A stretch of DNA of 64,000 bases from Shimia sp. Alg240-R146 (GCF_947331465.1 NZ_CAMZOK010000001.1:496001-560000), one strand, 5' to 3'; positions 36,801-45,680 are shown, counted from the first letter of the stretch. Made by a program: numbers and translations. The notes: generated by a model not told the origin, from the sequence alone.

Positions 36801-36937
36801 CAATGGCGGTGACCATCATGGGCGGGTTGGCTTTTGCCACTGTCCTGACGCTGATCGCAGCACCGGTTTTGTATATGATCTTCTTTGCGCGTGAAGATCG
36901 CCGGGCCCGCGCGGCTGCCGATACCGTGGCCGTTTGA
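33881..36937 (+). CDS. RND efflux pump, AcrB-type permease
   Basis: A 1018-residue proton-driven exporter with 12 transmembrane helices and two large periplasmic loops. The N-terminus MNIARMSIEKPIYTWLIILVFL is that of the HAE1-like family. The proton-relay helix contains GMLVDNAIVVAEG, and the second half has the matching GMLIKNGIVLVEEIN. The length agrees with AcrB/MdtB homologues. It ends the marR-adaptor-pump operon and is followed by a strong hairpin. Drugs or envelope lipids are possible substrates; the sequence does not say. Confidence 0.95.
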   Translation: MNIARMSIEKPIYTWLIILVFLGGGIIGFLNLGRLEDPAFTIKQAVVTTSYPGATAEQVAAEVSEPLESAIQKMGEVDRITSINSPGQSMIEVHIKSTVNGDELPEIWTRLRARMRDAARALPQGVGQPYVNDSFGDVFGLFYAITAEGFTDAEKHELATFLRRELRTVEGVADVEVKGLPEEAIYIEPNLALSVNQNVSIAAIANAIATSDSVTPAGTLTTESARTRIMTPDGSDTVDAIQGLSVGTGGKVVNLVDTSRVYRERKPNPGQIIRHNGVEAFTLGVAGLSTENIVEVGQRVDAQLTAMEANFPAGVELHPVYQQHEVVDKASTDFLLNLAMSVAIVVAVLAVFMGWRAAVVVGVTLFLTVIGTFLFMSMFSIEMERISLGALIIAMGMLVDNAIVVAEGMQMAMLRGKSSREGADEAAGKTQIPLLGATIIGIMAFAGIGLSPDDTGEFLFSLFAVIGISLLLSWLLALTVTPMLGHYLFKQGKGDEGDAYGGWIFRMYGWSLGLALKLRWLVVVGLIGVTALCYAGFARVDQQFFPESNTPLFFVHYKLPQGTPIATTSKDMARMEAWLDGREDVVSYSTFVGQGATRFMLTYESEKPNPSYGHIIVRTAQMQDITALREDLNAFGAEAFPDGEFRTKRLVFGPGGGDPIQVRFSGSDPVVLRQLASQAAAVLETSSENIREVRTDWREQELVIKPLYATERAQTAGVNRDDVADMLNFSTDGISGGWFREKDRLLPIVIRRASDQGFGLLDQVVFSANTQSFLPLEQMVDGFAYDSQNTLFHRRDRVPTITVGADIAPGLNAVQVQAEVTAAVEAMELPVGYRMEWGGEKENSAKAQESLGGQLPVTILVMVLISVLLFNAVREPIIIWLLVPMSVNGVVIGLLGTGLPFSFTALLGLLSLSGMLIKNGIVLVEEINFVREEGGPLRESIISASVSRLRPVMLAAVTTILGMLPLLSDAFFKSMAVTIMGGLAFATVLTLIAAPVLYMIFFAREDRRARAAADTVAV

Positions 36938-36942
36938 TCTAA

Positions 36943-36973
36943 CGCCGCCCCAACTTCGCAAGTTGGGGCGGCG
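36943..36973 (+). terminator. Strong hairpin after the RND operon
   Basis: A perfect 14-bp stem (36943-36956 with 36960-36973) with a 3-nt loop stands 6 bp after the pump stop. The T-run after it is poor (CTACCTTCCCC), so termination may be incomplete or aided by Rho. Confidence 0.7.
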
Positions 36974-37126
36974 CTACCTTCCCCCAATCATCGTGCTTTG
37001 CTAAGCTGCGGCAAATGACCGGAAAATCCGGTGTCAGTTGCTGCGTTTTTTGGGGGGCCATTTGTCAGCATTTAGTAAGACAAATCAGCCGGTCTCGGCG
37101 GTTACGCGGCACGATCGCGCGGCCGT

Positions 37127-38248
37127 ATGAGCGGTGTGAGCCCGCCCTTTTTGCGCGACGAAGACGCAGAGATTCACGTCGGCGGCGCATTGGTGACCGC
37201 GAGGCTCGGCGGCATTGAGGCAGATTTTAACGCCGTGGGTGCCCGATCTGGAAAGGTGACGCTGAATCTTGGGGAACTTACGGCCTTTGATACCGGCGGA
37301 GCCTGGATGGTTGCGGCGCTGAAATCCCGGCTTATGCAGGCAGGATCCGAGGTCGAGATCACACAAGCCTTGCCCGCCTATGCGGCTCTTTTGGAAAACG
37401 TCGAAACAGCCACGCCCGAGCGTGAAGCAGAGGTCACGCAACCGCGTAGTGCCACGGCTATGCTGGACAGCTTTGGGCGCAAGGTGGCCGGCGCTTGGGG
37501 TGGAGTGATCTCCTTCAACGGGTTTCTCGGCGAAACGTTGGTGTGTATTTCTCGGCTGGTTTTGCGGCCCTGGCGACTGCGTTGGGCGTCTTTGGTGACG
37601 CATATGCAGGATGCGGGTTTGAACGCGGTTCCAATCGTGGCTTTGATGGGATTTCTTATCGGTATCGTTCTGGCCTTTCAGGGCGCGTCGCAGCTGCAAC
37701 GCTTTGGCGCCGAGGTGTTTGTGGTTGAACTGATCTCGATCTCGGTATTGCGCGAGTTGGGCATTCTGTTGACCGCGATCATCGTTGCGGGCAGGTCCGG
37801 CTCGGCCTTCACCGCGTCGGTCGGATCAATGAAGGTGCAAGAGGAAATCGACGCCATGCGCACGTTAGGTCTCGATCCCATCGAAGTGCTCGTGGTGCCG
37901 CGGGTTCTGGCCTTGGTGCTGGTTTTGCCAATCCTCGGTTTTGTGGCCAACCTCTGTGGCCTGTTTGGCGGCGCGTTGATGAGCTGGATCGACCTTGGCG
38001 TCAGTCCCGGCATGTTCCTGACGCGGCTTTATGAAAACACCGGTGTCTGGCATTTGGCGATTGGCATGATCAAGGCGCCGTTCTTTGCGATTGTGATCGG
38101 CGTGGTGGCTTGCTGGCAGGCGTTTCAGGTGCGCGGGTCTTCGACCAGTGTCGGGCAACGCACCACGGCATCGGTCGTGCAGGGGATCTTTCTTGTGATC
38201 GTGCTGGATGCGCTGTTCTCAATCTTTTTTGCGCAGTTGGGGATTTGA
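37127..38248 (+). CDS. mlaE: MlaE-type ABC permease with N-terminal STAS domain
   Basis: A 373-residue protein. Residues about 1-100 form a STAS/MlaB-like domain (KVTLNLGELTAFDTGGAWMVAALKSRLMQAG), and the rest is an MlaE/YrbE permease with five or six helices, including the coupling segment GSMKVQEEIDAMRTLGLDPIEVLVVPR that contacts the ATPase. In E. coli MlaB is a separate protein; here the domain is fused, as in many alphaproteobacteria. It begins a four-gene lipid-transport operon (permease, ATPase, MCE protein, lipoprotein). The ATPase starts 2 bp after its stop. Confidence 0.92.
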   Translation: MSGVSPPFLRDEDAEIHVGGALVTARLGGIEADFNAVGARSGKVTLNLGELTAFDTGGAWMVAALKSRLMQAGSEVEITQALPAYAALLENVETATPEREAEVTQPRSATAMLDSFGRKVAGAWGGVISFNGFLGETLVCISRLVLRPWRLRWASLVTHMQDAGLNAVPIVALMGFLIGIVLAFQGASQLQRFGAEVFVVELISISVLRELGILLTAIIVAGRSGSAFTASVGSMKVQEEIDAMRTLGLDPIEVLVVPRVLALVLVLPILGFVANLCGLFGGALMSWIDLGVSPGMFLTRLYENTGVWHLAIGMIKAPFFAIVIGVVACWQAFQVRGSSTSVGQRTTASVVQGIFLVIVLDALFSIFFAQLGI

Positions 38249-38250
38249 GC

Positions 38251-39060
38251 ATGACTCAGGACACAACGCGCGAAGCGGTGATCAAGGTGCGCGGCTTGCG
38301 CAATCAGTTTGGTCCTCAGGTGGTGCATGACAATCTGGATCTGGATGTCTGGCGCGGCGAAGTGTTGGGCATCGTTGGCGGATCGGGCACCGGTAAATCC
38401 GTGCTGTTGCGCACGATCGTTGGGTTGAACAAGCCAGCGGCGGGCAGCATCGAAGTGCTGGGTGTAGACGTGTTGACCGCGCCGGACGTGGAGCGGCGAG
38501 AGGTTGAAACCCGCTGGGGTGTGGCGTTTCAGGATGGGGCGTTGTTTTCGTCTTTGACGGTGCTCAACAACGTCATGGCGCCGATGCGCGAACATTTGAA
38601 TCTTAGCCCCGCGTTGATGCGCGCGTTGGGCGAATTGAAAATTTCAATGGTGGGCCTGCCCCCGCTGGCCTGTGGCAAACTGCCGTCGGAGCTTTCGGGC
38701 GGCATGCGCAAACGCGCGGCATTGGCCCGCGCCTTGGCGCTGGACCCGCAGATCGTGTTTTTGGATGAGCCGACCGCGGGGCTCGATCCCATCGGTGCGG
38801 CAGCCTATGACGACCTGATCGGAGAGCTTCAGCGCGCTCTGGGCCTAACAGTTTTTATGGTCACCCATGATCTGGACAGCCTTTATGCGATTTGTGACCG
38901 CATCGCGGTGCTTGCTGAAAAGCGGGTATTGGTGGATGGTCCAATTGAGGGGATGACCGAAGTGGATCATCCGTGGGTAAAAGAATATTTCACCGGTCCG
39001 CGTGCGCGCGCGGCACAGGGCAAGGGTCAAAGCAAAGGCCAACGAACGGGGACGACATAA
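38251..39060 (+). CDS. mlaF: MlaF-type ABC ATPase for phospholipid transport
   Basis: A 269-residue ATPase with Walker A GGSGTGKSVLLR, Q-loop FQDGALFSSLTV, ABC signature LSGGMRKRAALARAL, Walker B IVFLDEPTAGLDPIG and switch His in THDLDS. Pairing with an MlaE permease and an MCE protein gives the function. The ATG at 38251 follows the permease stop; the longer frame to 38110 overlaps that gene and was rejected. The C-terminus is Lys/Arg/Gly-rich. Confidence 0.94.
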   Translation: MTQDTTREAVIKVRGLRNQFGPQVVHDNLDLDVWRGEVLGIVGGSGTGKSVLLRTIVGLNKPAAGSIEVLGVDVLTAPDVERREVETRWGVAFQDGALFSSLTVLNNVMAPMREHLNLSPALMRALGELKISMVGLPPLACGKLPSELSGGMRKRAALARALALDPQIVFLDEPTAGLDPIGAAAYDDLIGELQRALGLTVFMVTHDLDSLYAICDRIAVLAEKRVLVDGPIEGMTEVDHPWVKEYFTGPRARAAQGKGQSKGQRTGTT

Positions 39061-39063
39061 AGC

Positions 39064-41178
39064 ATGGAAACGCGGGCCAATTATGTGCTGATAGGGTTTT
39101 TTGCCCTGATAGGCCTGATCGGGTCTTTTGCCTTTCTTTTGTGGTTGGCCAAGATCGATGTCGACCAGCGGTTTGCCTATTATGAAGTGACCTTCGAAAG
39201 CGTGTCCGGCCTCGGTATGGCCGGGGATGTACGCTATAACGGGCTGCCTGTCGGCCAAGTGGTGGATCTGAAGTTTGACGAAGCCGACCCCTCGCTGGTG
39301 CGGGTGCGGCTAGAAGTTGATGCAGACACGCCGGTCAAGACCGACACTGTTGCGCAACTGAATTCGATGGGCGTGACCGGGGTCAGCTTTGTGGCGCTCT
39401 CCGGTGGCTCGCCCGATGCCGCGCTTTTGGCCTCAGGGGGCGAGATCCCGTCAGAGCGCAGCACCATTCAAACGTTGCTGGAAGGCGCCCCCGAATTGCT
39501 TGAAGAGGCAGTGGCGCTGCTCGAAGACATCCGATCCGTGGTGAGCGAGGACAACAAGGCGGCTGTGTCGGACCTGCTTGGAAATTTGGCCTCGGCCTCT
39601 GGCAAGCTGGATCGCACGTTGGAGGATTTTGAGGGCCTGTCCGCGGACCTAGGCGCCGCAGCACGTGAGATTGCAGGTTTTACCGACACACTGGAGGATC
39701 TGTCAGACACGGCCGAGGTGACGTTGACCGAGGCCACTGAAACGCTGGTGTCCATTCGCGGCGCGGCGGATCGCACGCAGGGCACGTTGGACAGCGCGCA
39801 GACTGCGTTTGACACTGCCAACGATTTGGTGACCGGAGAGCTGAAAGAGCTGATCACGCGCGGCGCGGATGCGGCGGCGGCGCTGGATACGATACTGGAC
39901 ACGGTAGAACCCTCAGCCATCGCCGCCTTTGATGCGGCGCAGGGCCTGATCTCGGAGAGGTTGCCAGGCTTGGTGGACCAGATCGAAAGCACCGCAAAGA
40001 CGCTTGAATCCGAGGTCGCCTCGGTCAGCGGATCTGCGACGTCTTTGATGGATCGCTATGAGACTGTTGGGGAAGCGGTGCAGGCGCGGGTCAATGAGGC
40101 AGAAGCCGCGATTGCCGCCGTGCGTACTGCCACAGATACCGCTGGCGACACGCTGGCCGCGGTGCGTGACACAGCGGACACCGCGACGCAGCTGATGCAG
40201 GAAGACGTCACAGCGCTGGCGCAGGAAGCCACCGCGACATTGGCCGAAACGCGGGTTCTGGCGCAGGAGCGGCTGCCGGGCCTAATCGACACGGCCAACA
40301 GCACATTGACCACCATCGAACGCGAAGCCGCAGAAGTGGGCGACTCTGCAAGTGAAATGATCGTAGAGGCAACGGCCCGCCTCAGCGAAGCCCAGACAAC
40401 GCTGTCGGGATTTCACGCCGCCTTGGAAAGCTCTGACAAGATGCTGACGTCGCTGACCAACACTGCCGAAAGTGTAACAACCCTGGTCGAAGGCGATGCG
40501 ACCACGTTCCTTGCGGATGCGAGCGCTGCGGCAGAGGCCGCGCGTGCTGCGTTGGAGACCATCAACCAGTCGGTGGACGAAGAGTTGCCGTCAGTTATGG
40601 CTGATGTGCGCGCTGCCGCCAAAGGGGCGAATGAGGTGATTGCGGCGGCGGGTACGGAGTTGACCGATCTAGGGGATCTTCTGGATGGGCTGTCCGCCGA
40701 CGGCCGCGCCACGCTGGATGCGGCCACAGTGGCCTTTGGCAATGCCAATGACACCTTGGCCGCCATCACCACTGCAATGGATGCTGCGGAAACCACGCTC
40801 ACCACTGCGGATCAGACATTTACCGCAGCCAACGACATTCTCGAAGGCGACGTGGACGTCATCATCGCCGACGTCCGGGGCGCCGTTTCGGCGTTTTCTG
40901 ACACCGTTGTAAGCGTGGCGGACGACATAGAACTGGCCGGAGCCGAGGTGTTGAAAGTTTCGCAGTCCGCCGCCAATCTTGTGGGAACAGTTGATAACAT
41001 CGTGCAAGACAACAAACGGCAGGTGTCGGATTTCCTAGGGGTCGGTTTGCAACAGCTTTTGCGGTTTGTCGAAGAAAGCCGCTACTTGGTGGGCAATCTG
41101 GATCGACTCGTGGACCGTATCGAGCGCGACCCTGCGCGCTTCCTGCTTGGCACTCAAGGATCGGAGTTTAACCGATGA
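39064..41178 (+). CDS. mlaD: MlaD/MCE-domain protein with long repetitive helical tail
   Basis: At 704 residues it is several times longer than E. coli MlaD (about 180). An N-terminal transmembrane helix (YVLIGFFALIGLIGSFAFLLWLAKI) is followed by one MCE domain (about residues 35-120, with GLGMAGDVRYNGLPVGQV). More than 500 residues are then rich in Ala, Thr, Glu and Asp, and patterned like amphipathic helix or coiled coil. The motif E-R/E-L-P-G/S-L/V recurs at about residues 298, 402 and 507, a spacing of 104-105. The C-terminus ends RIERDPARFLLG, a common MCE ending. MCE proteins form hexameric lipid channels. A PqiB-like periplasmic needle is the inferred form. It overlaps the lipoprotein gene by 4 bp. 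Confidence 0.9.
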   Translation: METRANYVLIGFFALIGLIGSFAFLLWLAKIDVDQRFAYYEVTFESVSGLGMAGDVRYNGLPVGQVVDLKFDEADPSLVRVRLEVDADTPVKTDTVAQLNSMGVTGVSFVALSGGSPDAALLASGGEIPSERSTIQTLLEGAPELLEEAVALLEDIRSVVSEDNKAAVSDLLGNLASASGKLDRTLEDFEGLSADLGAAAREIAGFTDTLEDLSDTAEVTLTEATETLVSIRGAADRTQGTLDSAQTAFDTANDLVTGELKELITRGADAAAALDTILDTVEPSAIAAFDAAQGLISERLPGLVDQIESTAKTLESEVASVSGSATSLMDRYETVGEAVQARVNEAEAAIAAVRTATDTAGDTLAAVRDTADTATQLMQEDVTALAQEATATLAETRVLAQERLPGLIDTANSTLTTIEREAAEVGDSASEMIVEATARLSEAQTTLSGFHAALESSDKMLTSLTNTAESVTTLVEGDATTFLADASAAAEAARAALETINQSVDEELPSVMADVRAAAKGANEVIAAAGTELTDLGDLLDGLSADGRATLDAATVAFGNANDTLAAITTAMDAAETTLTTADQTFTAANDILEGDVDVIIADVRGAVSAFSDTVVSVADDIELAGAEVLKVSQSAANLVGTVDNIVQDNKRQVSDFLGVGLQQLLRFVEESRYLVGNLDRLVDRIERDPARFLLGTQGSEFNR

Positions 41179-41837
41179 CAAGATTTCTGCCCGTTCTCGC
41201 GATGCTGGGGGCCATCGGACTGAGCGGCTGTGCCGGACTTGGAACCATCAATCGCGCTGCTACACCGACGGATCTGTTCACGCTGACACCCAAAAGCACC
41301 TTTGCGTCAAACCTGCCGCGATTGAAGCAGCAAATTGTGATCGAAGAACCCACGGCAACGGCTGCGGTCGATACCGATCAGATCGCGGTGCATCCAACGC
41401 CGTTGCAGGTCGAATACCTGCCGCGCGTGCGCTGGGTGGATCGTGCACCGCTGATTGTGCAAGCACTGATGATTGAGAGCTTTGAGAACAGCGGCAAGGT
41501 GGCAGCCGTCGGGCGCTCAACCGTCGGATTGCGTCCGGATTACACAATTGTCACGGATGTACGCGAGTTTCAGGCCAATCTGCCGGCGGCGGATATCGAG
41601 GATGCACCGTTGGAAATTCACGTGCGCCTGAACCTGAAAATCATCGACAGCTTTAGCGACCACATCATCGGGTCCAATTCATTTGGCGAAGTTGTGGTGG
41701 CGCAAAGCGATGAGATGGTTGATGTTGCAGCCGCCTTTGACACGGCGCTGGGCCGCGCGATGCGCAAATCAGTGGAATGGAGCATCCGGAAAATCCATAG
41801 TCACGCACAGGCCAATCGCCGCCCGACGCTGCAATAG
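41175..41837 (+). CDS. PqiC-like ABC transport auxiliary lipoprotein
   Basis: A 220-residue lipoprotein with the lipobox GLSGC (Cys18) and the fold typical of the ABC_trans_aux/PqiC (YmbA) family, for example IAVHPTPLQVEYLPRVRWVDRAPLIVQALMIESFENSG. Such proteins sit at the outer membrane and meet the MCE needle. The start overlaps mlaD by 4 bp. It completes the lipid-transport operon. No MlaA or MlaC gene is present in the window. Confidence 0.88.
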   Translation: MTRFLPVLAMLGAIGLSGCAGLGTINRAATPTDLFTLTPKSTFASNLPRLKQQIVIEEPTATAAVDTDQIAVHPTPLQVEYLPRVRWVDRAPLIVQALMIESFENSGKVAAVGRSTVGLRPDYTIVTDVREFQANLPAADIEDAPLEIHVRLNLKIIDSFSDHIIGSNSFGEVVVAQSDEMVDVAAAFDTALGRAMRKSVEWSIRKIHSHAQANRRPTLQ

Positions 41838-42009
41838 TCAACCGGACACCCAGGGCACACAGGCCCCGTGGGATTTGGATAAAGTGCAACGCAAGTTCCT
41901 AACCTAATCTCAAATCGCACCCTTTAAAGCGCAGGGCTGTTGAAAGGTGTGCAGGTGTGGCCATGGGGAATTTGTCAGCGCGACAGGCTATCGAGCCGGG
42001 GGGAAAGGT

Positions 42010-44445
42010 ATGACCCTGTGGCCCAAGAAATGTCTGGACTCCGAAGGCGCGAAATTGCCGTCCCGGTGGCATCGCCGTTTGATGATTTATGTTGTCGGCA
42101 TGGTTTTCGTCTTTGCCTTGGCACTGGTCTACACAAACACGGCCGGCCATCTCAGTCATCTCGCCAAACGTAGCAAAGAGGACACGCAAGCCGTCCTCGA
42201 CCTTCTTACAAGTATCTCCTTAGGACCGTTGTCGGAGCAGCGTCTCGCGGAACTGGACTACATCTACGGAGAATTGGTGGCGCTTCCGAATGTTCAGTCG
42301 TTGAAGTTCATTAGCTCGGGCGACCTTTTATTGGCCGCTGACCGCTACAATACGTCGGTGCGGCCAATGAGCCGGTTTGACGACGCGTTGGTACAGCGTG
42401 TGCACGAAACCCAGAGCATGCATTTTGTGAGAGAAAAAACACGCATTGATCTTGCCGCACCGGTGATGGATGGGCCGGATTACATCGGAGCAATTCGAAT
42501 GGTGCTGGACTATTCGCAGGAGCGACAGGGCGTCATCGATGTCATCCGCAAAAATCTGCTGCTGGGTTTGGTCTTTCTGTTGATAGGGTCGTGTCTGGCA
42601 GTGTGGTTGGCGCGGCGTATGTCGGGGCCTTTGCAAGAGCTTACTATGGCCACGCGACGTGTGGCGGCCGGAGATTTGAACCACACCATCAACATCCGGA
42701 CCGGGGACGAAATCGAGAGTCTCTCGAATTCTTTCACTGAAATGGTCGGGCAGTTGCGCAATCGGGTTTGCGCGCTGGAAAAGACGGATTTCGACTTGCG
42801 CGTGTCCCGCGACGCGCTGGAAGACCGCAACGCCGCGCTGGAGCAGGCTTTGGCCAACGCTGAGGCCGCAGAAGTCGCAAAATCGCAGTTCGTGGCCCGG
42901 ATGAGCCACGAGATCCGCACACCGATGAACGGCGTTTTGGGCATGTCCGAGCTTTTGGCGGATTCGGCCCTTACCCCGGAGCAGGAAAACCTGCTGGAAT
43001 CCATCCGCTCGTCGGGCAAATCGCTTTTGGCAATCATCAATGACGTGCTTGATTTTTCCAAAATTGATGGAGGTGGCATGTCGCTGCGGGATGAGACATT
43101 TCCAACGTCGGATCTGGGCGATGATCCGGTTAAGACGCTTGCGCTGTTGGCATCAAAATCCGGGTTGATCATGATCGCGCGGGCAGATCCGAGCCTGCCC
43201 AACCGCATTATCGGTGACCCGGCACGCCTGAAGCAGGTGGTGATGAACTTGGCCGGCAACGCCATCAAGTTCACCAAACACGGTCACGTCTTTATTGAAA
43301 TCACCCGTCAGATCGACCCGGACGGCACCGAGATGCTGCGTGTTGATGTTTCTGACACAGGAGTGGGCATTCCTGCAGATCGTATCGAGGCGGTGTTTGA
43401 GGAGTTCTCGCAGGTCGACGACAGCTATAGCCGCAAGGTCGAAGGCACCGGCTTGGGGCTGGCGATTTCCAAAGGGTTTGTTGAACTGATGGGCGGGCGC
43501 ATCTGGGCAAAATCGGAATATGGCAAAGGGTCCAAGTTTTCGTTTGTGGTGCCACTGACGCCGGCGACCGAAAATGAACCTCCGATTGCCGCGCCGGAGA
43601 CGGTGCTTTCCGGCCTACGCGCGGTGGTGTCGTTTGTTGAACCTCTGGCCGCCAAAGTGACAGCAGAGCGTATGCGTCTTTGGGGACTGGACGTGGTTGA
43701 GGAAAACGACCCCAAGAAACTCCAATCACTGCTGGCTCAAAATCGCAGGGACGCGGCGGACATTTTGGTGATTGACCACAATGCATTGCCGGCCCTCCAC
43801 GAAGCCGGAGGCCTTCCTGGTAAGGTGGCTGGTGACGGCCAGTCGCCACAGGTTGTTTCGCTAAAACCTCTGCGGTGCCTAAGCGATGACTGCACCAATC
43901 TTGAGGTTTGGGTGGATCGGATCATTGTTCGACCGTCAACACCACCCATACTACGCGAAACGATCTTGCAGATTACCGGGAGAGCCACAGGCGAGGCTTT
44001 GATGGGTGCCACGCCAACGTCCTCGGAAGCCGCAGCCGACTTGCGGGACATTGAGGTTCTGGTTGTGGATGACAACAAGACCAACAGAACGTTGATTGAG
44101 CTGTTTTTGAAGCGCGAAGGTGTGACGTGTGACAGCGCGGCAAATGGCGTGCAGGCCGTGACGAAGATGCAAACCGGTGCGCCGGATTTGATCTTTATGG
44201 ATGTGGCGATGCCCGAGATGAACGGTCTTGAGGCCACACGTGCCATCCGCAGTATCGAGGCGGGTCAAACTGGCAAGCCGAGCCGCATCATCGGTTTGAC
44301 GGCGCATTCAACTCCTCAGGATCGCGCGGCCTGTATCGATGCGGGAATGGACGATCACATGTCCAAACCGGTGTCTTTTGCACGCCTGCGGGAGATCCTG
44401 ACACAGGTGGCTTCAAGTAAGGGTGATGGCGCCAAAGTGGCTTGA
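42010..44445 (+). CDS. Membrane-bound hybrid sensor histidine kinase
   Basis: An 811-residue kinase. Two transmembrane helices (about residues 25-42 and 180-200) flank a 130-residue periplasmic sensor of unknown fold. A HAMP domain ([22 protein letters not shown]), coiled coil, HisKA box [13 protein letters not shown], HATPase boxes (GNAIKFT, DTGVGI, GTGLGL) and two receivers follow. The first receiver (around [12 protein letters not shown]) is degenerate, the second is canonical with [21 protein letters not shown] and MSKP. The ATG at 42010 is preceded by GGGGAAAGG. The architecture repeats that of the kinase at 5854-8049 apart from the sensor. No adjacent regulator gene exists. Confidence 0.92.
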   Translation: MTLWPKKCLDSEGAKLPSRWHRRLMIYVVGMVFVFALALVYTNTAGHLSHLAKRSKEDTQAVLDLLTSISLGPLSEQRLAELDYIYGELVALPNVQSLKFISSGDLLLAADRYNTSVRPMSRFDDALVQRVHETQSMHFVREKTRIDLAAPVMDGPDYIGAIRMVLDYSQERQGVIDVIRKNLLLGLVFLLIGSCLAVWLARRMSGPLQELTMATRRVAAGDLNHTINIRTGDEIESLSNSFTEMVGQLRNRVCALEKTDFDLRVSRDALEDRNAALEQALANAEAAEVAKSQFVARMSHEIRTPMNGVLGMSELLADSALTPEQENLLESIRSSGKSLLAIINDVLDFSKIDGGGMSLRDETFPTSDLGDDPVKTLALLASKSGLIMIARADPSLPNRIIGDPARLKQVVMNLAGNAIKFTKHGHVFIEITRQIDPDGTEMLRVDVSDTGVGIPADRIEAVFEEFSQVDDSYSRKVEGTGLGLAISKGFVELMGGRIWAKSEYGKGSKFSFVVPLTPATENEPPIAAPETVLSGLRAVVSFVEPLAAKVTAERMRLWGLDVVEENDPKKLQSLLAQNRRDAADILVIDHNALPALHEAGGLPGKVAGDGQSPQVVSLKPLRCLSDDCTNLEVWVDRIIVRPSTPPILRETILQITGRATGEALMGATPTSSEAAADLRDIEVLVVDDNKTNRTLIELFLKREGVTCDSAANGVQAVTKMQTGAPDLIFMDVAMPEMNGLEATRAIRSIEAGQTGKPSRIIGLTAHSTPQDRAACIDAGMDDHMSKPVSFARLREILTQVASSKGDGAKVA

Positions 44446-44477
44446 CGGGCGGGCGGCGCGCGGGCCTGAAAGCCACC

Positions 44478-44500
44478 AAAGGCGCGCCTTGGCGCCTTTT
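44478..44500 (+). terminator. Intrinsic terminator of the hybrid kinase gene
   Basis: An 8-bp stem (44478-44485 with 44492-44499), 6-nt loop and four Ts lie 32 bp after the kinase stop. Confidence 0.75.
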
Positions 44501-44503
44501 AGG

Positions 44504-44576
44504 GGTCAAAGAGAGATTCCAACCTCCAACCCCTGCCTCTCGAAGGCAGCGCTCTACCGAGCTGAGCTACATTCTG
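44504..44576 (-). pseudogene. Degenerate tRNA-like sequence
   Basis: On the minus strand there is a good D arm (GCTC/GAGC, 44551-44567) and a perfect anticodon arm (CTGCC/GGCAG, 44533-44549, loop TTCGAGA; anticodon position reads CGA). The T arm is damaged (TTGGAAT in place of TTCGAAT with mispaired stem), and the acceptor halves CAGAATG and TTTGACC do not pair. No long variable arm exists, so it is not a serine tRNA despite the CGA. The D and anticodon stems look like an arginine-type tRNA. I read it as a decayed tRNA gene. Confidence 0.6.
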
Positions 44577-44597
44577 ATCGACCCGCGCGGACGCCAA

Positions 44598-45542
44598 TCA
44601 GTCGGGTTCCGAACGTCGCATGGCCTGACTGACACGAAAGCTTCCTGGCGAAATGCCGCGTGAGCGTGTCCGTAGCACCGGGGTCTGAGACGACGTGCCG
44701 CCGCGCGCTTCGCGGGCGATGATGACCAGCCCGCTTGCGACGATCACAGAGGCCCCCAAAAGAGTCACACTGTCCGGCACTTCGTCAAACAACAGGATGC
44801 CGAAAAACGCCGCCCAAATAATTTGGGAATACTGCATCGGCGCCACCAAGGCAGCTTCGGCATTCGTGTAGGCATAGACCAACAGGAGGGATGCGGTGAA
44901 GCTGAAGAGCGCCACGGTCGCCATGCCGCCTAGGTCGCCCAACTCTATGGGTTCGTAGACAAAAATCATCGCTACGCCCATCACAGCGACGTTTACCAGA
45001 AGAGGATAGAGCATCAAAACCGCCCGCCGTTCCTCGCGGCCAATTTTGCGCAGAATCACGGATTGCAGCGCGACGGCAAATGCCGCCAAAAGAGCGGCGA
45101 AATGGCCTGTTTGCAACTCTGTCACACCAGGGCGCACAACGATGATGACCCCGCCCAGCCCCAACAAAACCGCCAGCATCCGCAAAAGGCCGACTTTCTC
45201 CCCCAGAATGGGAATCGCCAAGAGAGTGATGAGCAAAGGCGCGGCAAAAAGCAGAGCATAGACCTGCGCCAGCGGCAGAACCGTAAAGGCGAAAAACGCA
45301 GCCGTTGGTGACGTCACAACGCAGACCGATCGCAGCGCCACCCACCACGGATGAACAGGCCGCAGGTTGCCCTGCGTGGGGTCGCGCACCAACATGATTG
45401 TGATCAGGGGAAAGCTGAAGAGTCCGGAGAAAAACACGATCTGAAACGGCGAAAAAGTCGCGCCGAGATACTTCACAATAACATCGTGGGTAGAGAAGAT
45501 CGCGAACGCCAAAAGCGCAACCAAAATGGCTTTGATGTGCAT
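44598..45542 (-). CDS. EamA/DMT-family transporter
   Basis: A 314-residue protein with ten hydrophobic helices formed by two EamA repeats (about 5-140 and 150-285). The repeat marks PTAAFFAFTVLPLAQVYALLFAAPLLITLLAIPILGEKV and APMQYSQIIWAAFFGILLFDEVPD stand at the equivalent places in the two halves. Such carriers export metabolites or drugs; substrate unknown. The start at 45542 removes a 40-residue extension that is not part of the family. It is a single gene, convergent with the hybrid kinase. Confidence 0.9.
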   Translation of the reverse strand: MHIKAILVALLAFAIFSTHDVIVKYLGATFSPFQIVFFSGLFSFPLITIMLVRDPTQGNLRPVHPWWVALRSVCVVTSPTAAFFAFTVLPLAQVYALLFAAPLLITLLAIPILGEKVGLLRMLAVLLGLGGVIIVVRPGVTELQTGHFAALLAAFAVALQSVILRKIGREERRAVLMLYPLLVNVAVMGVAMIFVYEPIELGDLGGMATVALFSFTASLLLVYAYTNAEAALVAPMQYSQIIWAAFFGILLFDEVPDSVTLLGASVIVASGLVIIAREARGGTSSQTPVLRTRSRGISPGSFRVSQAMRRSEPD

Positions 45543-45635
45543 ACAATTTCCCCTGAGGACGCGGTTGGATTGGCGTAATGCTAGCGCAAACACGTCTGGG
45601 GCGATAGGCGGGCAACAAAAGAAACCGCAAAAGAA

Positions 45636-45659
45636 AAAGGGCGCCCGAAGACGCCCTTT
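45636..45659 (-). terminator. Intrinsic terminator of leuB
   Basis: An 8-bp stem (45636-45643 with 45652-45659) followed on the minus strand by TTTTTCTTTT lies just beyond the leuB stop. Confidence 0.85.
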
Positions 45660-45680
45660 CAAATTCTGATGCGCAAAAAC

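Noticed and set aside
44504-44576. Functional tRNA-Ser(CGA) on the minus strand
   Set aside because: The anticodon position reads CGA, but the acceptor stem does not pair, the T arm is broken and the long variable arm of serine tRNAs is missing.
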